Source of the DNA: Treponema sp.
GTDB lineage: Bacteria; Spirochaetota; Spirochaetia; Treponematales; Treponemataceae
Length of the DNA: 17,582 nt
Reading direction: 5' to 3'
Assembly (NCBI GenBank): GCA_031290005.1
Contig: JAITOJ010000050.1
Location: 1 to 17,582 of the forward strand
Every line of letters starts with the position of its first letter. Position 1 is the first letter of the stretch. The notes under the pieces were generated by a model. It was not told the DNA's origin and made no database searches. It saw nothing but the letters and a program-made list of their open reading frames with translations. Positions 7,537-13,272 of this stretch are shown piece after piece. The position numbers and the translations under genes are program-made.

Positions 7537-7566
7537 GTGACCAAAGCATCGTGAGTGTGGTATAAT
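7537..7566 (+). promoter_or_regulatory. Extended -10 promoter for a leaderless toxin-antitoxin transcript
   Basis: TATAAT at 7561-7566 is preceded by TGG (extended -10). A moderate -35, GTGACC at 7537-7542, lies 18 bases upstream. The ATG at 7573 falls exactly where transcription should start, seven bases after the hexamer, and no ribosome-binding site precedes it. Confidence 0.7.
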
Positions 7567-7572
7567 AACAAT

Positions 7573-7824
7573 ATGGACGATGCTATCATATTCAACGAAG
7601 CAGCCTTCCGGCATGGCGTGACTAAGGCGGATATTTGTCACGCTATTGAGACCAAGGTCTACGATGGTGCGATGGAAAATTACGTCAATAAGTACATCAT
7701 TATCGGCTTTGACACGGTGGGCAACCCGTTGGAAATTATGTATAATATCATCGACAGCGAGACCATCAACATATTTCACGCGATGAAATGCCGAAATAGC
7801 GTTGTCACTCAATTTGATGTATAG
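7573..7824 (+). CDS. Putative toxin of a two-gene toxin-antitoxin pair (BrnT-like pattern)
   Basis: 83 residues. The pattern FNEAAFRHGVTKADICHAIE, then NKYIIIGFDTVGNPLEIMYN, then FHAMKCR resembles the small BrnT-type RNase toxin fold: an HGV...D..A helix, two beta strands, and a closing I/HAMK.R segment. The family match is by eye only. ATG 7573 is chosen over an upstream frame extension because it sits at the predicted transcription start. The stop codon overlaps the ribosome-binding site of the next gene, so the antitoxin-like partner is translated from the same mRNA with its own site. Toxin-first order is typical of BrnTA. An unrelated small DUF protein cannot be excluded. Confidence 0.6.
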   Translation: MDDAIIFNEAAFRHGVTKADICHAIETKVYDGAMENYVNKYIIIGFDTVGNPLEIMYNIIDSETINIFHAMKCRNSVVTQFDV

Positions 7825-7833
7825 GAGAAAAGA

Positions 7834-8064
7834 ATGGCACAAATGACCGAAGAAGAAGCGGACGCCCTGGACGAACTGTTGACCCGCACTACCCCAAAAC
7901 TCGGGCCCAATGGCACGGGGTTTTTCTCGCGCAAAGGTATGTCAATTGTCCCCTTGGACGAAACCACTGCGCGTATCCTCAATGCCCAGGCCATGGCGGT
8001 CCGCCAAACCCCATCGGAGCTCATCGCTTCCATGGTGCGCCAGCGCCTGACCGCCAACGCCTAG
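7834..8064 (+). CDS. Putative antitoxin, ribbon-helix-helix-like
   Basis: 76 residues. An acidic N-terminus (MTEEEADALDELLTR) and a linker are followed by a strand-helix-helix segment, MSIVPLDETTARILNAQAMA then TPSELIASMVRQRL, like the DNA-binding end of CopG/RHH antitoxins. Its AGGAG ribosome-binding site (7823-7827) is fused to the stop codon of the toxin-like gene, nine bases upstream. The likely roles are neutralising the upstream protein and repressing the promoter at 7537-7566. The assignment depends on gene order and fold pattern. Confidence 0.6.
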   Translation: MAQMTEEEADALDELLTRTTPKLGPNGTGFFSRKGMSIVPLDETTARILNAQAMAVRQTPSELIASMVRQRLTANA

Positions 8065-8175
8065 CCGGTAGAAGGTTCCCACGGGGGGCGGGGGCGTAGG
8101 GCTGCGGCAGGCGCAGCAACCGAGGCAGTCTCCGGGAGGAGGCCGCATTTGTTTTGGGGGCGGAGATGGCGCAAC

Positions 8176-8204
8176 TTGACATAGTATTGTAATTACATTA
8201 GTAT
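8176..8204 (+). promoter_or_regulatory. Promoter of mazE with internal palindrome
   Basis: TTGACA at 8176-8181, 17-base spacer, TAGTAT at 8199-8204. The perfect palindrome GTAATTAC (8189-8196) lies between the two boxes and is a plausible autoregulatory operator for the AbrB-type antitoxin. The ribosome-binding site AAGGAG is at 8212-8217. Confidence 0.72.
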
Positions 8205-8224
8205 CACAACCAAGGAGTAACACC

Positions 8225-8473
8225 ATGCTGGCTTCGGTTATATCTATCGGGAATTCAAGAGGCATCAGAATACCGCAAAGTATTCTGAATCAACTTAATT
8301 TCAATGAAAAAGTAGAGATGGAAGTACAGGACAATAAACTGATAGTAAGCCGTATTGAAAAAAAGCCCCGCCAGGACTGGGAAAAAGCATTTTCTGAAAC
8401 TCACGAATCGCAGGAATCGGACTTGTTAATTGCAGACATGATTGATAACGATACCTTCGAGTGGGAATGGTAA
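8225..8473 (+). CDS. mazE: MazE-family antitoxin (AbrB/SpoVT fold)
   Basis: 82 residues. The N-terminal half has the swapped-hairpin AbrB signature: ISIGNSRGIRIPQSILNQL, then VEMEVQDNKLIVSR. The acidic C-terminal tail, ending IDNDTFEWEW, is the toxin-wrapping part. In this family MazE blocks the MazF mRNA interferase and represses its own promoter. The gene has its own promoter and ribosome-binding site. The partner is present only as a stub: the normal mazF start overlaps the mazE stop, but the toxin body is missing. Thus mazE appears to be an orphan antitoxin, which could still counter a MazF encoded elsewhere or be decaying. Confidence 0.85.
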   Translation: MLASVISIGNSRGIRIPQSILNQLNFNEKVEMEVQDNKLIVSRIEKKPRQDWEKAFSETHESQESDLLIADMIDNDTFEWEW

Positions 8474-8558
8474 GCGGGTCATAAAGATATTGGGAAAACT
8501 GAATACCGGGAAGACGCAAGCGGTTAAAGAAACATTGGATGAAATGCTGGTAAAATGA
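8467..8558 (+). pseudogene. mazF: Remnant of mazF toxin with internal deletion
   Basis: An ATG at 8467 overlaps the mazE stop and begins Met-Val-Ser-Gly, as MazF proteins often do, but hits a stop within six codons. In another frame, 8475-8558 reads RVIKILGKLNTGKTQAVKET, then LDEMLVK and a stop. This matches the C-terminal helix of MazF-family toxins (V.KILGKL......V...L..ML pattern). The roughly 80 central codons are missing and the ends are out of frame, so no toxin can be made. Recognition of the C-terminus is from family knowledge, not alignment. Confidence 0.68.
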
Positions 8559-8693
8559 ATCCGGCAAAAGGCAAGCGGGTGTCTGCTCCGGCGACGGGGG
8601 GCCACTTCCCGGCGACTATGTATCAGTTCTGGGGGTATGCCGCCAATATTCATAGAGGAATAGAGAGCGGCGGAGGGCGCAGACCGGCACGAC

Positions 8694-8722
8694 TTGACAG
8701 ATATGATTGAATATCGCATACT
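8694..8722 (+). promoter_or_regulatory. Promoter of vapB-like gene, predicted leaderless
   Basis: TTGACA at 8694-8699, 17-base spacer, CATACT at 8717-8722. The ATG at 8729 is seven bases after the hexamer, exactly at the expected transcription start, and no Shine-Dalgarno sequence is present. The -10 to ATG spacing equals that at 7561-7573. Confidence 0.72.
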
Positions 8723-8728
8723 AATCAT

Positions 8729-8935
8729 ATGAAAGTAACCGCTATTATTGCCGACGAGTTGGTACAGAATATGAAAGAGTATACTCATAGCTCAACGGTA
8801 ACTGAAGCCATAACTATTGCTCTGAAAGATTGGTTGGATTTGTATGCCGTCAAGAAATTGAACGCGCAAATAGCGCAGCGGTCCCTCTTTCTGGAACCGG
8901 CTGATAAAATCCGGGCAATCAACCGACAGTTATGA
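8729..8935 (+). CDS. vapB: VapB-type antitoxin, apparently without its toxin
   Basis: 68 residues in the compact pattern of VapB antitoxins of the DUF2191/RHH type: short strand KVTAIIADELVQ, then a helix with SSTVTEAITIALKDWLDL, then a basic and polar tail. VapB normally neutralises a PIN-domain ribonuclease VapC encoded immediately downstream and represses the shared promoter. Here an ATG does overlap the stop (ATGA at 8932-8935), as for a vapC start, but only 25 codons follow, with no PIN-domain acidic residues, before the palindromic element at 8999. The toxin therefore seems lost, or the gene acts alone. Symbol given from pattern, moderately sure. Confidence 0.65.
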   Translation: MKVTAIIADELVQNMKEYTHSSTVTEAITIALKDWLDLYAVKKLNAQIAQRSLFLEPADKIRAINRQL

Positions 8936-9009
8936 TATTGCGGGTTTTGCCGGATGAATTACAATTTGAAATAAAGGAAAGGATGGTGGGCGGGCAAATA
9001 GACGAATAG
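8932..9009 (+). pseudogene. 25-codon overlapping ORF, possible toxin remnant
   Basis: The ATG overlaps the vapB stop by ATGA, the arrangement expected for vapC. The peptide begins MILRVLPDELQFEIKERM and ends inside the palindromic repeat at 9007-9009. Only the first three residues resemble a VapC start. It may be the junction of a deletion or of repeat insertion, or simply a chance ORF. Confidence 0.3.
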
Positions 9010-9093
9010 TGTGATAGTGAAATAGAGAAGGCAGGGGCTTTGGCAAAACACTGCTGCCCTGCCAATCTATTCCACTATCCATCTATTCCTCTA
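8999..9093. repeat. Palindromic purine-rich element, copy 2
   Basis: The left arm from 8999 (TAGACGAATAG...GATAGTGAAATAGAG) pairs with a right arm ending at 9093 (TCTATTCCACTATC...CTATTCCTCTA), about 27 bases per side with a few mismatches. The centre (GGCAGGGGCTTTGGCAAAAC ... GCCCTGCCAA) matches copy 1 at 6124. The arms differ from copy 1 yet remain complementary. Confidence 0.82.
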
Positions 9094-9264
9094 TGAAGGC
9101 GTCCTGTTGGGACGAAAGAGAGCAGATATATGTGTTTATCCGATGCAGCAAATGTTTTTACCATACTCGGTTTTATTGTTGCGGTAATAACGGCAAGCTC
9201 TGTCCCTAACACTGCTTTCAGGCAGGGACAGAACCCGCAAGCGTCCCCCTATTGCGCCCGGTAA
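9094..9264 (+). pseudogene. Duplicated 5' end of the 6234 membrane gene
   Basis: About 100 bases (9094-9192) repeat the leader and first 22 codons of the gene at 6234. The copy starts at ATG 9130 with MCLSDAANVFTILGFIVAVI versus MCLDDVANVFTILGFFVAII in the full gene. Homology stops at 9192, where the GCAAGCTCTGTCCC repeat begins, and the frame closes at 9262-9264. The rest of the gene is missing. It could express a 44-residue membrane peptide, but a truncated duplicate is the simpler reading. Confidence 0.75.
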
Positions 9265-9324
9265 TAAGGGTCTTATCAGCCCGGTAATAAGGGTCTTATT
9301 AGCCCGGTAATAAGGGTCTTATCA
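9256..9324. repeat. Three-unit 23-bp tandem array, TAATAAG-GGT-CTTATTA type
   Basis: Three units begin at 9256, 9279 and 9302, each GCCCGG followed by TAATAAG-GGT-CTTAT(C/T)A. The middle unit pairs perfectly over seven bases, and CTTATTA-GCCCGG-TAATAAG across units is also a perfect hairpin. Period, AAG-GGT-CTT core and first-unit sequence link it to the array at 667-870. It lies about 70 bases before the permease gene. Confidence 0.85.
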
Positions 9325-9342
9325 GCCCCGTGTATCCGGTGC

Positions 9343-9372
9343 TAGACGCTCCCCGCCTCTTTATGTTATATT
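9343..9372 (+). promoter_or_regulatory. Candidate permease promoter
   Basis: TATATT at 9367-9372 with TAGACG at 9343-9348, 18 bases apart, is a moderate sigma-70-like match 25 bases before the ATG. The ribosome-binding site AAGGAG is at 9387-9392. Confidence 0.4.
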
Positions 9373-9397
9373 CACAAAAATTCAGTAAGGAGTAATT

Positions 9398-10690
9398 ATG
9401 AGCTCAGCAATCTATTCGGTAAATCAAAAACCGCCTTTTGTGAAATCGGTTTTCTATGGGGTGCAGCATCTGCTTGCCTGTTTTGGGGCAACGGTTTTGG
9501 TTCCCATTTTGGTGGGGATTCCCCCGGACCGGGCTATTTTCTCCGCCGGGTTGGGAACACTGTTGTATTTGGTCATCACCAAGTTTAAGGTACCCAATTT
9601 TGTGGGAAGTTCCTTTGCCTTTATCGCGGTGGGTTCCGTCGCGTTCGGACTGGGTTCGGCGTATCTGTGTGTGGGCGCGCTGTCAAGCTGCGTGACCTAC
9701 CTGATTGTGTCCGCCCTGGTCTGGAAAAGCGGCGCCAAATGGGTCGTAAAAGTGCTGCCCCCAGTGGTGATTGGGCCGGTGGTCGCGGTCATCGGCCTTT
9801 CCTTGGCGGGAACCGCCATCAGTATGTCCTTTCTGAATAACAACAGTTTCTCCACCCCGGCCCTGGTGGTGGCGGTCATCACCCTGGCTTTGATTCTGCT
9901 GGCCATGTACTCCAAAAACCGGTTTGTTTCCAGCATCTCGATTCTGATTGGTTTGGTGGGCGGCTACCTGGTTACCCTGCTCCTTGCCAAAACCGCGAAG
10001 GGCGAATTCAACAGCTTTGTCAATTTCACCTGGGACGGCCACTGGTTTAACAATCCCCTGAGTTTTTTTGTCAATCCCTTGAACGTGGAAGTCCAGAAAG
10101 CGGTAGTGGTGGCCTTATCGTTCGTGATTACCTCATTTGCCACTATCTGCGAACATATCGGCCACACCCTGGTGACCGGCGACATTATCGAAAGCGACTT
10201 GATTAAGGAACCCGGCCTGCATCGCACGATTGCGGGGGACGGGGTTGCCACGGGCATTGCGGGGCTGTTCGGCTCGGTCTGCAACACCACGTACGGCGAA
10301 AGCCTGGGCGTTATGGCCACCACGCGGGTCTATTCCGTGACGGTCTTTGTGTTTGCCTCAATCGCGGCGATTATCCTTTCTTTGATTGCTCCCTTTGGGG
10401 CGATTGTGAAATCCCTGCCCACTCCGGTGCTGGGGGGCGCGTGTATTCTGCTCTATGGAACCATCGCGGCCAACGGATTGAAACAACTGGTCACGAACAA
10501 GGTCGATTTTGACGACAAGAAGAACCTGGTGATTGTGTCCATCGTGTTTATTCTGGGGGTCGGCGGCGCGTCAATACCGGTGTTTTTCCAGGGCGAGAAA
10601 CTGGAGCTGTTAAGCGCGGTGGCGCTGGCGGCTATTGTGGGAATTATCCTGAACCTGATTCTGCCCAAGTCAAGCGGCCAAACAAAGTAA
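9398..10690 (+). CDS. uraA: Uracil permease (NCS2 / nucleobase:cation symporter-2)
   Basis: Inner-membrane proton-coupled nucleobase importer of 430 residues, full length for the family, with about 14 hydrophobic spans. UraA-type residues are present: GSSFAFI near 70-76, CEHIGH with Glu252 and His256, and NTTYGE with Glu301, matching the substrate-binding Glu/His/Glu of E. coli UraA. The GVMATTRVYS and PTPVLGG stretches are also typical. These favour uracil over xanthine, but specificity is inferred. Expected role is pyrimidine salvage. The gene has a good ribosome-binding site and apparently its own promoter. It is monocistronic and converges on the bat operon, whose last stop lies only six bases beyond its own. 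Confidence 0.92.
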   Translation: MSSAIYSVNQKPPFVKSVFYGVQHLLACFGATVLVPILVGIPPDRAIFSAGLGTLLYLVITKFKVPNFVGSSFAFIAVGSVAFGLGSAYLCVGALSSCVTYLIVSALVWKSGAKWVVKVLPPVVIGPVVAVIGLSLAGTAISMSFLNNNSFSTPALVVAVITLALILLAMYSKNRFVSSISILIGLVGGYLVTLLLAKTAKGEFNSFVNFTWDGHWFNNPLSFFVNPLNVEVQKAVVVALSFVITSFATICEHIGHTLVTGDIIESDLIKEPGLHRTIAGDGVATGIAGLFGSVCNTTYGESLGVMATTRVYSVTVFVFASIAAIILSLIAPFGAIVKSLPTPVLGGACILLYGTIAANGLKQLVTNKVDFDDKKNLVIVSIVFILGVGGASIPVFFQGEKLELLSAVALAAIVGIILNLILPKSSGQTK

Positions 10691-10696
10691 CATAAC

Positions 10697-11728
10697 TTAT
10701 ACCGGCGGCGCTTGGTTTTTTCTGGATTTAAGCGCCGCCCCAATCAGCAGCGCCAACGCAGCCGCCGAAGCAAGGCATAGGTATATCCGCCGCGTCTTAC
10801 CCGCGGCGCGTTGCCGGGTTGCCGGAACCGCCTCTTCGGGATTTTCCTGCGCCAAAAGCGCGGGAATAGCTGTGTCGTCAAAAGCGGCGGGATAGGGCAT
10901 GGAGGCAAACCGCGCCACAGCTTGATAGGCGGTGGTTTCGACTTGACTCTGGACGGCCATTATGGTTTCCGGCGCGGTCAGGGTAGAGCTTGCTCCGGCA
11001 AAGGACTTGACCCCTGCCTGTACTCCCGGAAGGGGCAGCGCGCCGGTTTCCAGAGGCAGCCATTCAAAACGGGCCAGGGGTATTTCCTGAACCAGAGAAT
11101 CTTTCAGGCCCGCGCCGGTTTCAAGGGCTGGAAACCGTTCGGCCACGGAAAAAATCGCGTCCTTCCGCAAGTCCAGGGTCAGGCCGGTTACGGCGGCAAT
11201 ATTCCGGGCATAGAGGGTAAAGTAAAAAGGCAACCCAACCTCTGCGGGGCCGTCCTGGTCAGGGCGGAGCATAAAAAGCGGGCGAGCCCGCATGGGGTCT
11301 TCGATAGCGGCGGCACGATCAAAAGGAACCAGAAAAGGCGGCGCTTTATCGATGCTGACTGCCAGAGCTGGAATATCGATAAGCCCCGGAATATAGGTAA
11401 CAAACTCGAACAGAATATAAGTAACCGGGCCGTAGAGTTCCAGCCGCCCTTCCTTCCTCATGGACACCAGGGTAATCTGACCAGAAAGAGTGGGCAGCAC
11501 CGGCGTAACTTGGGCCGGGCGCACGTCCGGTATAACCAAGGTGTAGGCCATGGGGCGGCCTACATAGAATTGCTGGTTCGCCGGTTTCACGGACAATTTC
11601 CGCTCATTCTCCTGACCATATACGGGCAAGGTCTGCGTCAGCGCGAGCATCAGCGTGAGCATCAGCACGGGTCTGGTTAATAATCGGGCGTGCCGGAGTG
11701 TTCCGTTGTGGTTTGACTGTTTTTCCAT
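10697..11728 (-). CDS. batD: BatD-like membrane-anchored protein
   Basis: 343 residues. A basic n-region and hydrophobic core (VLMLTLMLALTQTL, residues 21-34) with cleavage after VYG (36-38) give a signal peptide. A long beta-rich periplasmic region contains FYVGRPMAYTLVIPDVRP and PFYFTLYARN, like BatD/aerotolerance proteins. A single span at about 314-333 is followed by a short basic tail. ATG 11728 is supported by AGGAG eight bases upstream, although it overlaps the preceding gene by 52 bases; ATG 11662 is the alternative without a clear site. It is the last gene of the moxR-bat operon. The family is linked to oxygen and stress tolerance and to periplasmic assembly; the biochemical role is unknown. 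Confidence 0.72.
   Translation of the reverse strand: MEKQSNHNGTLRHARLLTRPVLMLTLMLALTQTLPVYGQENERKLSVKPANQQFYVGRPMAYTLVIPDVRPAQVTPVLPTLSGQITLVSMRKEGRLELYGPVTYILFEFVTYIPGLIDIPALAVSIDKAPPFLVPFDRAAAIEDPMRARPLFMLRPDQDGPAEVGLPFYFTLYARNIAAVTGLTLDLRKDAIFSVAERFPALETGAGLKDSLVQEIPLARFEWLPLETGALPLPGVQAGVKSFAGASSTLTAPETIMAVQSQVETTAYQAVARFASMPYPAAFDDTAIPALLAQENPEEAVPATRQRAAGKTRRIYLCLASAAALALLIGAALKSRKNQAPPV
10704..10739. terminator. Hairpin between convergent genes
   Basis: Perfect 10-bp stem GGCGGCGCTT (10704-10713) and AAGCGCCGCC (10730-10739) with a 16-base loop containing T6. It lies just after the permease stop and inside the last codons of the minus-strand BatD-like gene. No T run follows the stem on either strand, so it is not a canonical terminator, but its place suggests it ends or stabilises both transcripts. 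Confidence 0.45.
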
Positions 11729-13272
11729 CTGTTTTGCTCCTGTTCGCGGATAATTGAAAAAAGGGCGTTTTCTGCCGTCTGCCGGTCATCCTGACCAGTG
11801 GCCGGAAGCACCTCCTCCTCTGCCGGAGCTGCCGGCATCTCTGTCCGCGCTCCGGCCAGTTCCAGGTTGAGCTTGGCATCCACACTGCGCGGGTCGATTT
11901 CAAGGGCTTTGCGGAAGAAGGCGGCCGCCCGTTCGTAAGTCCCCGTATGGTACGCCATAACACCGGAATTGTACAGTGCCGCAAAGCGGAGCGCGTCCGG
12001 CGCGTCTGGAGACAGACTGTCCAGCCGTTCCAGAGCGGCCTCGTATTCTCCCTGCATCACAGAGACCGCTCCAAGTCCATACAGTCCGTATTGCAGAAGC
12101 GTCAGGTCGTCCTGTTTCATTGCCAAGCCGGTCACATCCAGAAAATCTGCCGCTGCCCTCTGATAGTCCCCGCGCTGCCAATGCCATGCGCCTTCCAATA
12201 CTTTTGCTCCTCCAGCGAGAGACGCGGAACAACCGGACAAAAGAAGCGGAAGGGAGAGACAGAGGAACAGAGAATAGAGGGACAGAGGTAAGGACTTCGG
12301 GTGCAGTTCCGGGAGGGCAAGGCCGGCAATGAAAAATGCCAGGGCCAGGGCCAGAAAGAGCTGATACCGGGGGATGGGACGGGACTCAAAGATGACTCCC
12401 TGTCCGGCGTGGCGGGCAAGGGCTTTCAGGATGAGCGCGGCGGAACCGGGGGCGGCGGCTTCCACATACGTGACAACAGCGGCGCCCAGGCCCGGCCCGG
12501 TCTTGGCCGATTTGGCGGCCGCCTTGAGTTTGTCTGACCGGAGGGCGGTTTTTACCAAGGTAACGCCGTCGCCGGAGATGATTTCTGTTTCTTTTGCGTT
12601 TCCAAAGCCCAGGAGGAATACGGGTATTCCATAGCCTGACGCGGCAACAACAGATTCAGCGAGGCTGCCGATTGTTTCCTCACCATCGGTAAATACAATG
12701 ATTGCCGGAGCGGCTCCGGAAGCTGCGGGGAAGGAACGCACCGCCGCGGTTATTCCCGCTCCGATGTCTGAGCCGGGGGCAGTCATCAGGCCCGGGGACA
12801 GGGAACGAAGTAAGGGTATGACTGCGTTCAGGTCTTCCGTGAGGGGCACGGCAGCCAGTCCCGTTCCTTTGGCAAGCGCCACCGAGACTGCCGCCCCTTC
12901 AAACCGGCCCAGCAGGGCTTCCGCGTATTGCGCGGCAGCCTCAAGCCGGGTCAGACCGTTGCTGTCCGCGTCTTTGGCAGTCATACTCCAGGAAATATCG
13001 AAAACCAGGCAAACCGCCGTGCCGCGCCGCTGGACCGGGACAGCGGCGCTCCCCCAGGAAGGGCCGCTCAAAGCAGCGCAAAGCAGGGCCAGGGCAGCCA
13101 TCCAGCAGATGGAACGCATTGTCATGCGTTGGCGGCAATCCCGCAGCCAGGGATAATCCGCGCTTTCCCGGTCAGTCAGCTTTTCCAGAGCGCGAAGCCG
13201 GAACACCAGATTAAGCGCCGCAGGAAGGAGGAATAACAAAAAAAAGAATGCCCAAGACCGTTCTATTGTCAT
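11677..13272 (-). CDS. BatB-BatC-like fusion: vWA domain plus TPR domain
   Basis: 531 residues. Two N-terminal spans (about 5-24 and 52-70) precede a von Willebrand A domain with MIDAS motif DISWSM (92-97), LTRLEAA, and FTDGEE (194-199). A span at 303-321 ends the BatB-like part. Next comes a second hydrophobic segment (328-348) ending LLLSGC, a perfect lipobox, then TPR repeats at about 354-470 (EYEAALERL, TYERAAAFFRKALEIDP) and an acidic, glutamine-rich tail. Normally BatB (vWA) and BatC (TPR) are separate; here they are in one frame with the lipobox buried, and the join carries the purine-rich repeat. ATG 13272 follows GGGAGG and overlaps the batA-like stop (ATGA). The role is a MoxR-dependent vWA partner with a TPR scaffold; whether the protein is cleaved at the lipobox is unknown. 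Confidence 0.85.
   Translation of the reverse strand: MTIERSWAFFFLLFLLPAALNLVFRLRALEKLTDRESADYPWLRDCRQRMTMRSICWMAALALLCAALSGPSWGSAAVPVQRRGTAVCLVFDISWSMTAKDADSNGLTRLEAAAQYAEALLGRFEGAAVSVALAKGTGLAAVPLTEDLNAVIPLLRSLSPGLMTAPGSDIGAGITAAVRSFPAASGAAPAIIVFTDGEETIGSLAESVVAASGYGIPVFLLGFGNAKETEIISGDGVTLVKTALRSDKLKAAAKSAKTGPGLGAAVVTYVEAAAPGSAALILKALARHAGQGVIFESRPIPRYQLFLALALAFFIAGLALPELHPKSLPLSLYSLFLCLSLPLLLSGCSASLAGGAKVLEGAWHWQRGDYQRAAADFLDVTGLAMKQDDLTLLQYGLYGLGAVSVMQGEYEAALERLDSLSPDAPDALRFAALYNSGVMAYHTGTYERAAAFFRKALEIDPRSVDAKLNLELAGARTEMPAAPAEEEVLPATGQDDRQTAENALFSIIREQEQNRWKNSQTTTEHSGTPDY
12248..12288. repeat. Purine-rich repeat inside the batB-batC fusion gene
   Basis: GGAAGGGAGAGACAGAGG, AACAGAG, AATAGAGGGACAGAGG on the plus strand. 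Read in the gene's direction it encodes PLSLYSLFLCLSLP, the hydrophobic segment before the lipobox. The 21 bases at 12268-12288 are identical to 15198-15218 in the third operon gene and are read in the same codon phase. Confidence 0.8.

Noticed and set aside
8065..8175. GC-rich gap after the first toxin-antitoxin pair as a small RNA or terminator
   Set aside because: No stable stem followed by a T run and no promoter other than that of mazE could be seen.
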